A stretch of 15,803 bases of DNA from DAOMOP01 sp035444405 (GTDB lineage Bacteria > Pseudomonadota > Gammaproteobacteria > Burkholderiales > Rhodocyclaceae): positions 1 through 15,803 of the forward strand of contig DAOMOP010000084.1 in NCBI GenBank assembly GCA_035444405.1. The letters are read 5' to 3'. The position numbers were made by a program, and so were the translations under genes. The first letter of the stretch is position 1, and each line of letters opens with the position of its first letter. The notes beneath the pieces are model-generated. The model was not told the origin of the DNA. It worked only from the letters and a program-made list of their open reading frames with translations, and did no database searches. This document shows, piece after piece, positions 1 to 4,691 of this stretch.

Positions 1-1
1 C

Positions 2-133
2 CGCATTGCCGGCGAGCAGATCGCCGCCGCCCGGGAAGCCGCTCCGGGCGCCGACACCGCGACGCTGGATGCGCTGCTCGAACGGATCGAGCGGCGCGTC
101 GTGCTCGCCGCGCTGAATGACACCGCGAAATAG
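2..133 (+). CDS. 3' end of an unidentified protein (partial)
   Basis: An open frame enters from the left edge and stops with TAG at 131-133, giving 43 residues. The end reads LDALLERIERRVVLAALNDT followed by AK. This pattern (leucine-rich helix, then IERR.VLAAL..T) recalls the helix just before the recognition helices of Fis-type HTH domains, but the HTH itself is absent, so the product name is open. A diverged copy of the same stretch lies at 332-418, and a third echo of the terminal AL-N-D-T-x-K is encoded near 189-205. The repetition and the repeat debris that follows suggest accessory DNA. I see the frame and the repetition directly; any function would be a guess. Confidence 0.4.
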   Translation, partial: RIAGEQIAAAREAAPGADTATLDALLERIERRVVLAALNDTAK

Positions 134-197
134 CCGATCCAAGGGAACAATCTGCCGGGCATGGATGAGTACGCCGTGCCCGAGGCGCTGAACGACA

Positions 198-224
198 CGG
201 TAAAAGCGGTAAAAACGGTAAAAA
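198..224. repeat. Three tandem 9-bp repeats (CGGTAAAAR)
   Basis: Three consecutive copies of CGGTAAAA followed by G, A and A cover 198-206, 207-215 and 216-224. The third copy runs straight into the inverted repeat at 221-243. No gene covers this stretch convincingly: the open frame 161-319 has no ribosome-binding site and a low-complexity translation. Confidence 0.75.
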
Positions 225-243
225 CGGGGACAGACCACGTTTT
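221..243. repeat. REP/RAYT-like inverted repeat, GGGGACA core
   Basis: AAAAC (221-225) and GTTTT (239-243) form an inverted repeat around a 13-base centre starting GGGGACAGACC. Outer bases CGG (216-218) and CCG (244-246) extend the symmetry with one interruption. From memory, similar GGGGACAGACC sequences flank REP-associated tyrosine transposase genes in proteobacteria; I could not check this. No RAYT gene is present in the window. Confidence 0.5.
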
Positions 244-288
244 CCGCCATCGTCGTGAGCGGACCGTAAAGGCGCTCCCGCCAGGAGG

Positions 289-308
289 GGGAATTGGGCT
301 ATGTTCCC
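289..308. repeat. Short inverted repeat GGGAA / TTCCC
   Basis: GGGAA (289-293) and TTCCC (304-308) flank a 10-base centre. The size and layout match the neighbouring GGGGACA-core elements, but this one lacks that core. It lies between the two copies of the C-terminal fragment and has no T-tract, so it is not a convincing terminator. Confidence 0.4.
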
Positions 309-331
309 TTTTTCGATGAGATTTTCCCAGC

Positions 332-418
332 GACCCGGCCGTGCTCGACGCCCTGCTCGACGAGATCGAGTGCCGCCTCGTGCTCGCGACGCTCCGGGAC
401 ACAGTCCCATTGCGCGCT
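332..418 (+). pseudogene. Second, truncated copy of the 2-133 coding fragment
   Basis: In one frame this reads DPAVLDALLDEIECRLVLAT followed by LRDT. It aligns without gaps to LDALLERIERRVVLAALNDT of the partial gene at 2-133, and most differences at DNA level are at third positions or are conservative. It has no start codon or ribosome-binding site, and the frame runs on into the promoter region of the next gene, so it is a remnant. Conservation of the reading frame in both copies suggests they derive from coding sequence that was duplicated or inserted twice. Confidence 0.45.
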
Positions 419-437
419 AGCCACATCGTGCTATATT
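410..437 (+). promoter_or_regulatory. Putative sigma-70 promoter of the phd-relE pair
   Basis: TTGCGC (410-415) and TATATT (432-437) are separated by 16 bases, a good match to -35/-10 geometry. They stand 39 bases upstream of the preferred GTG start of the antitoxin gene. The predicted transcription start near 444 falls inside the palindrome at 442-452. Confidence 0.5.
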
Positions 438-441
438 TGAT

Positions 442-452
442 TCTAATTTAGA
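442..452. promoter_or_regulatory. Candidate autoregulatory operator of the phd-relE pair
   Basis: TCTAA-T-TTAGA is a perfect palindrome around a central T. It sits immediately downstream of the predicted -10 box, where a bound antitoxin or antitoxin-toxin complex would block transcription. Autorepression is usual for Phd/YefM modules; that this particular site is the operator is inference. Confidence 0.4.
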
Positions 453-475
453 TGTCTTTTATGGTGAGATCGCAC

Positions 476-721
476 GTGGACACCATTATCGCGAACATGA
501 CGGTCAGCGTTACAGAACTGAAGCGAAACTTTGCCGGCATCCTGAAGCAGGCCGATGATTGCCCGGTCGCAGTTCTCAATCACAATCGTCCCGAAGCCTA
601 TCTGCTTTCGGCAGCTCACTACGAACGCCTCATGGCATATCTGGAAGACCTCGAAGACGCCAAGTTGGTACGCGAGCGCGCCGACGGCCCCTTCGTTGAG
701 GTCAGCCTCGATGACCTATAG
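476..721 (+). CDS. Type II antitoxin, Phd/YefM family (partner of RelE)
   Basis: An 81-residue antitoxin that should bind and neutralise the RelE toxin encoded next and repress its own promoter. The N-terminal half (TVSVTELKRNFAGILKQA, then VAVLNHNRPEAYLLSAAHYE) is the typical Phd/YefM DNA-binding fold; the C-terminal half is acidic and probably disordered until it wraps the toxin. I chose the GTG at 476 because it gives the DTIIANMTVSVTELKRN beginning I associate with this family and because GGTGAG (463-468) lies 7 bases upstream. ATG codons at 452 and 497 are in-frame alternatives. The gene overlaps relE by 11 bases (711-721), so the two are translationally coupled. Confidence 0.87.
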   Translation: MDTIIANMTVSVTELKRNFAGILKQADDCPVAVLNHNRPEAYLLSAAHYERLMAYLEDLEDAKLVRERADGPFVEVSLDDL

Positions 722-1001
722 GCTGCGCTTTCACGAACTGGCGTTGCTCGAATGGAGAAAACTCGACGGCAGCTTGCGTAGCCAGTTCAAACGGAAGCTC
801 GCGGAGCGCCTGGCCAACCCCCGCATTCCCTCCGCAGCCCTGTCGGGGATGGCGGACTGTTTCAAGATCAAGCTTCGTAGCGCCGGTTACCGGCTTGTCT
901 ATCGTGTCGATGAAGACGTGGTCTTCGTCACCGTGATCGCCGTCGGGCGACGCGACCGGAATCAGGTCTATCGTGAGGCGCGAGCGCGTCCGAGCGAATA
1001 G
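711..1001 (+). CDS. relE: RelE-family mRNA interferase toxin
   Basis: A 96-residue toxin expected to cut mRNA in the ribosomal A site unless bound by the upstream antitoxin. The sequence has the full RelE pattern: an LEWRKLD helix near residue 13, ANPRIPSAALSGMADCFKIK at 35-54, RSAGYRLVYRV, then VIAVGRRDRNQVY. By my count Lys52, Lys54, Arg61, Arg81 and Tyr87 stand at the same numbers as the catalytic residues of E. coli RelE, so the enzyme looks fully armed. The start overlaps the antitoxin reading frame. The usual RelE partner is RelB; here it is a Phd/YefM-type antitoxin, a common exchange. No nearby second copy is seen. Confidence 0.9.
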   Translation: MTYRLRFHELALLEWRKLDGSLRSQFKRKLAERLANPRIPSAALSGMADCFKIKLRSAGYRLVYRVDEDVVFVTVIAVGRRDRNQVYREARARPSE

Positions 1002-1010
1002 GTATCGAGT

Positions 1011-1035
1011 GGGAAATCGGTGTCCCCTGATTCCC
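1011..1035. repeat. REP/RAYT-like inverted repeat with TGTCCCC core
   Basis: GGGAAATC (1011-1018) pairs with GATTCCC (1029-1035) with one bulged base, around GGTGTCCCCT. On the minus strand the core reads GGGGACA, as in the element at 221-243. It lies 9 bases after relE and at the decayed end of the Rpn pseudogene. The 14-mer CCCCTGATTCCCCG (1024-1037) occurs again exactly at 3108-3121. Confidence 0.5.
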
Positions 1036-1380
1036 CGTCGAGCCGGGCGGCGGTGAGGATGCGTTCGTACCGGCGCAGCAGCGCTTCCAGGATCTCGAGG
1101 CCGGTGCTGCATGCACTCCCTGCGCGATCAACCCGATCAACGGCGCGAGCGCCTCGCGCGGCTCCGCGCTGTGGATGTGGCGCAGCGCCAGCTGCACCAG
1201 ACGCGTGAGCGCCTCGCCCTTGATCTCGGCATCGCTGCGCGCCGAGATGTCGTGCAGCGCGTAGCGAAACTGCGGCACGTAGGGCGCCAGCACCGCCGGC
1301 AGCGGTGCGACACGCTCGTGAAAGCTCGCCGGCACGCGCCAGCGCGCGCGGTAGCCAAAGTTTCCCAACGGCATTTTCAA
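1020..1380 (-). pseudogene. Rpn-family nuclease/transposase remnant (5'-truncated, frameshifted)
   Basis: Read from 1380 downward this gives LPAVLAPYVPQFRYALHDIS, then ARSDAEIKGEALTRLVQLAL and EALAPLIGLIAQ. I recognise this as the middle region of the larger Rpn-type proteins (YhgA-like, PD-(D/E)XK superfamily). The N-terminal catalytic half of roughly 150-200 residues is missing. Near 1098-1112 the frame breaks: the continuation TGLEILEALLRRYERILTAA lies in another frame and then degenerates around 1040. It points away from the intact Rpn gene at 1444 and belongs to a different subfamily, so it is not a simple duplicate. I am confident it is broken, less so of the exact ends. Confidence 0.75.
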
Positions 1381-1443
1381 AACGTCATTGTCCTACGCGT
1401 TTGTGATAGCCTCGGTTACTCCTCTCGTTCCCGACGATGCGTC

Positions 1444-2451
1444 ATGGCCGACCACGACAACGGCTACAAGCTGCTCTTCTCCCATCCCGCAATGGTCGAG
1501 GACCTGATCCGGGGCTTCGTCCATGAGGACTGGGTGGCCGAGCTCGACTTCGCCACGCTCGAAAAGGTGAGCGGCACGTTTGTCGCCGATGATCTGCGTG
1601 ATCGTGAAGACGACGTGATCTGGCGCGTGCGCTGGGGCCGCGAGTGGCTCTACGTCTATCTGCTGCTCGAGTTCCAGTCGCGCACCGATCGATTCATGGC
1701 CGTGCGTATGCTCACCTACGTGGGCCTGCTCTATCAGGAGCTGGTCCGCGGCGCACAGCTCAGCGAATGCGGCAAGCTGCCGCCAGTGCTACCGTTGGTG
1801 CTCTACAATGGCAGCAGCCGCTGGCGCGCCGCCACCGAGGTCGCCGAGCTCATTGAAGCGATCCCGGGCGGGCTCGAACGCTACAGCCCGCGAATGTGCT
1901 ACCTTCTCCTGGACCAGGGGGCGCTCGAGGAGCGCGCGCTACCGGCGGTGCGCAATCTCGCCGGGGCGCTGTTCCGGCTCGAGCGCAGCCGCCAGCCCGA
2001 GGACCTGCGCGACGCGGTCGCTGCGCTCGCCGACTGGCTGCGGGCACCCGAGCAGAACGGGCTGCGGCGGGCGTTTACCGTGTGGATCAAGCGGGTGCTG
2101 CTCCCGGCACGGCTGCCCGGTGTCGTGATTCCCGAAATCGTCGACCTGCAGGAGGTCAAGAACATGCTCGCAGAACGCGTGGTTGAATGGACGAAGGAAT
2201 GGAAGCAGCAGGGGCTGCAGGAAGGCCGGAAGGAGGGCCGGAAGGAGGGCCGGAAGGAGGGGCTGCAGGAGGGCCTGCAACAGGGGCTGCAGCAGGGCGA
2301 GGCTGCCGTGCTGCTGCGTCAGATCGAGCTGAAATTCGGCCCGCCGGATGAAGCGATGCGTCGGCGCATCGAGCAGGCCGACGCGGCGACACTGCTGCGC
2401 TGGTCCGAACGCATTCTCACCGCCGACCGGGTTGAAGCGATCTTTCACTGA
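1444..2451 (+). CDS. Rpn-family recombination-promoting nuclease / putative transposase
   Basis: 335 residues. Rpn proteins (formerly transposase_31) are PD-(D/E)XK DNA endonucleases linked to RecA-independent recombination; many are mobile or multi-copy. The start at 1444 gives the typical DNGYKLLFSHPAMVEDLIRG opening. The nuclease core is at about 30-120, with Asp57 in EDDVIW and Glu76-Phe-Gln78 in LLLEFQS, the usual variant of the E-x-K motif, followed by MAVRMLTYVGLLYQ. Residues 257-284 form seven tetrapeptide repeats (G-[RL]-[KQ]-[EQ]). The tail (LLRWSERILTADRVEAIF) resembles the short C-terminal domain often found on these proteins. No strong ribosome-binding site is visible. The protein appears intact. 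Its biological role here is unknown; DNA cleavage is family knowledge. Confidence 0.88.
   Translation: MADHDNGYKLLFSHPAMVEDLIRGFVHEDWVAELDFATLEKVSGTFVADDLRDREDDVIWRVRWGREWLYVYLLLEFQSRTDRFMAVRMLTYVGLLYQELVRGAQLSECGKLPPVLPLVLYNGSSRWRAATEVAELIEAIPGGLERYSPRMCYLLLDQGALEERALPAVRNLAGALFRLERSRQPEDLRDAVAALADWLRAPEQNGLRRAFTVWIKRVLLPARLPGVVIPEIVDLQEVKNMLAERVVEWTKEWKQQGLQEGRKEGRKEGRKEGLQEGLQQGLQQGEAAVLLRQIELKFGPPDEAMRRRIEQADAATLLRWSERILTADRVEAIFH
2212..2295 (+). repeat. Seven in-frame 12-bp repeats inside the Rpn gene
   Basis: Seven 12-base units encode G-L-Q-E, three times G-R-K-E, G-L-Q-E and twice G-L-Q-Q. The three central units (2224-2259) are identical at DNA level (GGCCGGAAGGAG), so slippage would add or remove four residues without shifting the frame. 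Such charged tetrapeptide linkers are common before the C-terminus of Rpn proteins. Confidence 0.85.
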
Positions 2452-2462
2452 CCGCGCCGGCA

Positions 2463-2510
2463 TCTCGACACCGGAAAAATGGGGACGCCCTATTTTGTGC
2501 CACGTCGAGA
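2463..2510. repeat. Nested inverted repeats, GGGGAC core
   Basis: Outer arms TCTCGAC (2463-2469) and GTCGAGA (2504-2510) enclose inner arms AAAAT (2476-2480) and ATTTT (2492-2496), which flank GGGGACGCCCT. The spacers between outer and inner arms are 6 and 7 bases. It lies just after the Rpn stop codon and between two convergent genes, so it could also end transcription, but its centre matches the GGGGACA elements at 221 and 1011. Confidence 0.55.
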
Positions 2511-2531
2511 GCCCCATCCCCGAGCCTGAAC

Positions 2532-2909
2532 TCAGGCCGCCACGTGCTTGGGCAGATGCATGTCCACGATGATGTCGGACCAGGGCACACACACGCGCCC
2601 CTGGCCGTCGCGCTCCACGGCCATCCACTCCATGAGGCTCTCCACGTCGCCGTGGACGTTCTTGTAGTCGCGTCGCAGGCGGAGCGCGAGCTCGGCCACC
2701 GTCAGCGGCCCGTTCGCGCGCAGCACGCCGATCAGTTCCCACCGCTTGGGCGTGAAGACGGCCAGCATCTGGCCGATGTCCTCGAAGCCCACGCTGAAAT
2801 GCGGTTCCGGCTGCTCGCCGCGCTCGAGCGCCTTCATGGTTTGCGCGGCACGGCGAAGACTTTCCTCCACGTCGCAACCCACACGCACATGCAAAGTCGT
2901 TTCGTTCAT
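2532..2909 (-). CDS. tumA: Winged-helix antitoxin, TumA-like (HVO_A0114-type)
   Basis: 125 residues with a winged-helix DNA-binding domain at about 50-100: VFTPKRWELIGVLRANGPLT, then VAELALRLRRDYKNVHGDVE and the wing segment VERDGQGRVCVPW. This combination is the MarR/ArsR-like fold of the HVO_A0114 family, which pairs with TumE-type toxins on Tn3-family transposons and elsewhere. The start at 2909 overlaps the TumE-like stop as ATGA, so the order is toxin then antitoxin, the reverse of the two Phd modules in this window. The expected role is to neutralise the toxin and repress the operon. Family assignment comes from recalled sequence patterns. The protein itself looks complete. Confidence 0.75.
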   Translation of the reverse strand: MNETTLHVRVGCDVEESLRRAAQTMKALERGEQPEPHFSVGFEDIGQMLAVFTPKRWELIGVLRANGPLTVAELALRLRRDYKNVHGDVESLMEWMAVERDGQGRVCVPWSDIIVDMHLPKHVAA

Positions 2910-3127
2910 GCAGCTGCTCCTTTCACGTCGCGCCAGAAATCGGCCAGGAGTGTGTCCGGGTCGATGAAGCAGTAACGCTCCTCCCGTTCGCCCAGGTGTC
3001 GGTGGTCGCCCTTGCTGCGCTCGTTGTCGTAGCCCACCACTCGACGCCCGTCGACCACATAGACCAGTCGGTTCATGCGCGAGGCTATCGCGCAGTACGT
3101 CGAGCAGCCCCTGATTCCCCGGATCAT
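2906..3127 (-). CDS. tumE: TumE-like toxin, probably N-terminally shortened
   Basis: The C-terminal 55 residues contain the TumE hallmark: GRRVVGYDNERSKGDHRHLG, then ERYCFIDPDTLLADFWRDV. TumE proteins are RelE-like small toxins of roughly 90-110 residues. Here the upstream half expected before that region is missing: in frame only a short unrelated stretch remains and a TAG lies four codons before the ATG at 3127. Translation could start at 3127 (73 residues) or at the ATG near 3076 (about 56 residues). The upstream junction contains the 14-mer shared with position 1024. So the toxin may be dead while its antitoxin stays intact. Alternatively a genuinely short family variant exists; I cannot exclude that. 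Confidence 0.6.
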   Translation of the reverse strand: MIRGIRGCSTYCAIASRMNRLVYVVDGRRVVGYDNERSKGDHRHLGEREERYCFIDPDTLLADFWRDVKGAAA

Positions 3128-3251
3128 CGGCCTGCCCTACCGCCCGGGCGCTCGTCAATGAAGGGAGCAAGTCGGGGATGCCAATTACCCCGGTATCAAG
3201 CGAGCGAGCGATTCCATGGGCAGAGCCATATTGAGCATCTATCGCCATCTA

Positions 3252-3266
3252 TGTACAATTTGTACA
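3252..3266. promoter_or_regulatory. Double TGTACA operator of the phd-PIN pair
   Basis: TGTACAATT occurs twice in tandem (3252-3260 and 3261-3269). Each copy contains the palindrome TGTACA, at 3252-3257 and 3261-3266, nine bases apart. TGTACA is the core of the operators bound by YefM, and P1 Phd binds GTGTACAC, so autorepression by the Phd/YefM antitoxin encoded 23 bases downstream is strongly suggested. Confidence 0.7.
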
Positions 3267-3288
3267 ATTTTTACTTCTGGAGAAGGCC

Positions 3289-3537
3289 GTGCGCACCGTG
3301 ACAGCGAGCGAGGCCAAACAGGGTCTCGCAGGCGTGATCGAAGCAGCCGCGCGCGAGCCGGTCGTCATCCGCCGGCAGAAGCGCGACGTGGCGGTTGTGA
3401 TGTCGATGCAGGAGTACGAGCGACTCGTGCGCCTCAACGTGGCCGAATTCCAACGATTCTGCGACGCGGTGGGCGAATCGGCCCAGGCGGCCGGGCTGAC
3501 GGAAGACAAGCTCGCCAAGTTGCTCGCTGATGACTGA
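3289..3537 (+). CDS. Type II antitoxin, Phd/YefM family (partner of PIN toxin)
   Basis: 82 residues, GTG start, with GGAG at 3279-3282 six bases upstream. The N-terminal domain (VTASEAKQGLAGVIEAAARE, then PVVIRRQKRDVAVVMSMQEY) is typical Phd/YefM: it dimerises and binds DNA. The C-terminal part (FQRFCDAVGESAQAAGLTED and KLAKLLADD) would occupy the toxin. The stop overlaps the PIN start by 8 bases (3530-3537). It should repress its own operon through the TGTACA repeats just upstream. It shares only family-level similarity with the other Phd protein of this window (476-721), so the two modules arrived separately or diverged long ago. Confidence 0.9.
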   Translation: MRTVTASEAKQGLAGVIEAAAREPVVIRRQKRDVAVVMSMQEYERLVRLNVAEFQRFCDAVGESAQAAGLTEDKLAKLLADD

Positions 3538-3943
3538 CTCCCAACTCTGGGTCGTCGATACCAACATTCTCGTCAGCCGATTGCTCGCGCCGCGCGGCGT
3601 TGCGGCTCAGGCCGTCGACCACGCGCTCGCGCGCGGCATCCTGCTGGTGTCCGAGGAAACGCTGGGCGAGCTTGTGGCGGTGCTGAGCCGCCCCGAATTC
3701 GACCCCTATCTGAGCCGAGACGACAGGCAACGCTTCATCGCCTTGCTCGGCGGCGTTGCGCGCGTGGTCCCGATCGCGCGTCGCGTCCAGGCGTGCAGGG
3801 ATCCCAAGGACGACAAATTTCTGGATGTGGCATTGAGCGGCGGCGCACGGGCGATCATCACCGGCGACCAGGATCTGCTCGCCCTGCATCCGTTTCACGA
3901 CATTCACATCGTCACGCCGGCCGCATTTCTGCTTTGGCCTTGA
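3530..3943 (+). CDS. PIN-domain toxin (COG1569-type ribonuclease)
   Basis: 137 residues forming one PIN domain, a Mg2+-dependent RNase fold. The acidic residues are in place: Asp10 in VVDTNILVSRLL, Glu43/Glu47 in SEETLGELVAVLSRPEFDPY, Asp94/Asp95 and Asp99 in CRDPKDDKFLDVAL, and Asp113 in ITGDQDLL. The length and the SRPEFDPYLS region match the 'putative toxin component, PIN family' group rather than VapC. It overlaps the upstream Phd antitoxin, so it is translationally coupled to it. Phd with PIN is a known but less usual pairing than Phd with RelE or Doc. The target RNA cannot be read from sequence. Confidence 0.88.
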   Translation: MTDSQLWVVDTNILVSRLLAPRGVAAQAVDHALARGILLVSEETLGELVAVLSRPEFDPYLSRDDRQRFIALLGGVARVVPIARRVQACRDPKDDKFLDVALSGGARAIITGDQDLLALHPFHDIHIVTPAAFLLWP

Positions 3944-4052
3944 TTGGCCTGTAATATCGGCGCCTCCGGGAGTCCAACGCCTTTGAAATCGACGCACCGA
4001 CAAGAAGGGAACCGCCCCTCCGATGACACTACTGCGGTGGCGCCACCCAGAC

Positions 4053-4541
4053 TCAGAAAATCTGCCCCCGCACCTCGCCACCCGGGAACGCCGTCGTGTG
4101 CACGTTGACGTAGGCTTCCCCCGCCTCGATCGCGGCTACCAGATCCTCCAGGGTTTGCCCGGCGAGAGGACCGACGAGCGACGCATCGGTGATCACACCG
4201 GCCGCCAGCACCCCCTGGAACCGCCCCGGAATCAGCACGGCCGGCGGTGCGGACGGATACAGCCACACGACCACCGCTCCGTTCTGACCTGCGGGAGCCA
4301 GATGGATGTGGGCCATCGTGACGTCGAAAATGTTGGCGACGTTGACTTGGAAGTGAAGGCTCGTTCGATCGGCCGACAACTGGAAGATCGCCTGGCCCTG
4401 CGCACGCGTTTCGACTGCAGGCACTTCTTCCCCGCCGGAAAGATGCGCCCTGAAGTTCATCACCGTCTGGGCGTGGATGCCTGCACTGGCCAGGAGGGCG
4501 ATGATCGCGATGATCACGGTTGAGACTCGAGCGGCTCGCAT
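4053..4541 (-). CDS. Secreted CHRD-domain protein
   Basis: 162 residues. The start at 4541 is fixed by a near-perfect Shine-Dalgarno sequence, GGAGGTGA (4546-4553), four bases upstream. Residues 1-24 form a Sec signal peptide with a strongly hydrophobic core (VSTVIIAIIALLASAG) and likely cleavage after IHA. The rest is one CHRD domain: FRAHLSGGEEVPAVETRAQG, LHFQVNVANI, AHIHLAPAGQNG, and the ending AYVNVHTTAFPGGEVRGQIF. CHRD is a beta-sandwich named after chordin; in bacteria its role is unsettled, but it is exported and possibly metal- or ligand-binding. It is convergent with the PIN gene and unrelated to its neighbours in function as far as I can see. Confidence 0.88.
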   Translation of the reverse strand: MRAARVSTVIIAIIALLASAGIHAQTVMNFRAHLSGGEEVPAVETRAQGQAIFQLSADRTSLHFQVNVANIFDVTMAHIHLAPAGQNGAVVVWLYPSAPPAVLIPGRFQGVLAAGVITDASLVGPLAGQTLEDLVAAIEAGEAYVNVHTTAFPGGEVRGQIF

Positions 4542-4691
4542 GGCGTCACCTCCATCGGATCGGGCTGAAGTCATCTAACAATAGAAGATTGCCGGCACTT
4601 GGCAACCATCTCATCCGCCTCACCGCCGGTCGGGCGTCCGACGCGTGTCCCGCATCACCGCAAGCTTCAGCGCGTTGCCGAAGCCACGCAC

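Noticed and set aside
161..319. Plus-strand open frame of 52 codons starting MDEYAVPEALNDTVK
   Set aside because: It runs through the 9-bp tandem repeats and both hairpins, has no ribosome-binding site, and its translation is low in complexity. I treat it as repeat debris with a short echo of the upstream fragment.
1111..1443. N-terminal extension of the Rpn gene upstream of 1444
   Set aside because: The family begins at MADHDNGYKLLF; the upstream 111 codons are the antisense of the Rpn pseudogene.
1939..2877. 312-codon minus-strand open frame opposite the Rpn gene
   Set aside because: It is a high-GC antisense shadow with leucine/proline repeats mirroring the GRKE/GLQ tract, and it also overlaps tumA out of frame.
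3075..3161. Short plus-strand peptide MREAIAQYVEQPLIPRIIGL continuing to PYRPGARQ
   Set aside because: It has a protein-like composition and may be the tail of a displaced gene, but it is only 28 residues, has no ribosome-binding site and no family I can name.
2910..3248. Upstream extension of the tumA frame
   Set aside because: It would place 113 codons antisense to nothing recognisable and through the tumE gene in another frame. The ATG at 2909, coupled to the tumE stop, is the sensible start.
3944..4052. Possible terminator between the PIN and CHRD genes
   Set aside because: I found no stem-loop with a T-tract on either strand in this convergent spacer.
4589..4605. TTGCC...GGCAA hairpin between the uma2 and chrd genes
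   Set aside because: The stem is only five base pairs with a 7-base loop and no T-run in either direction; too weak to call.
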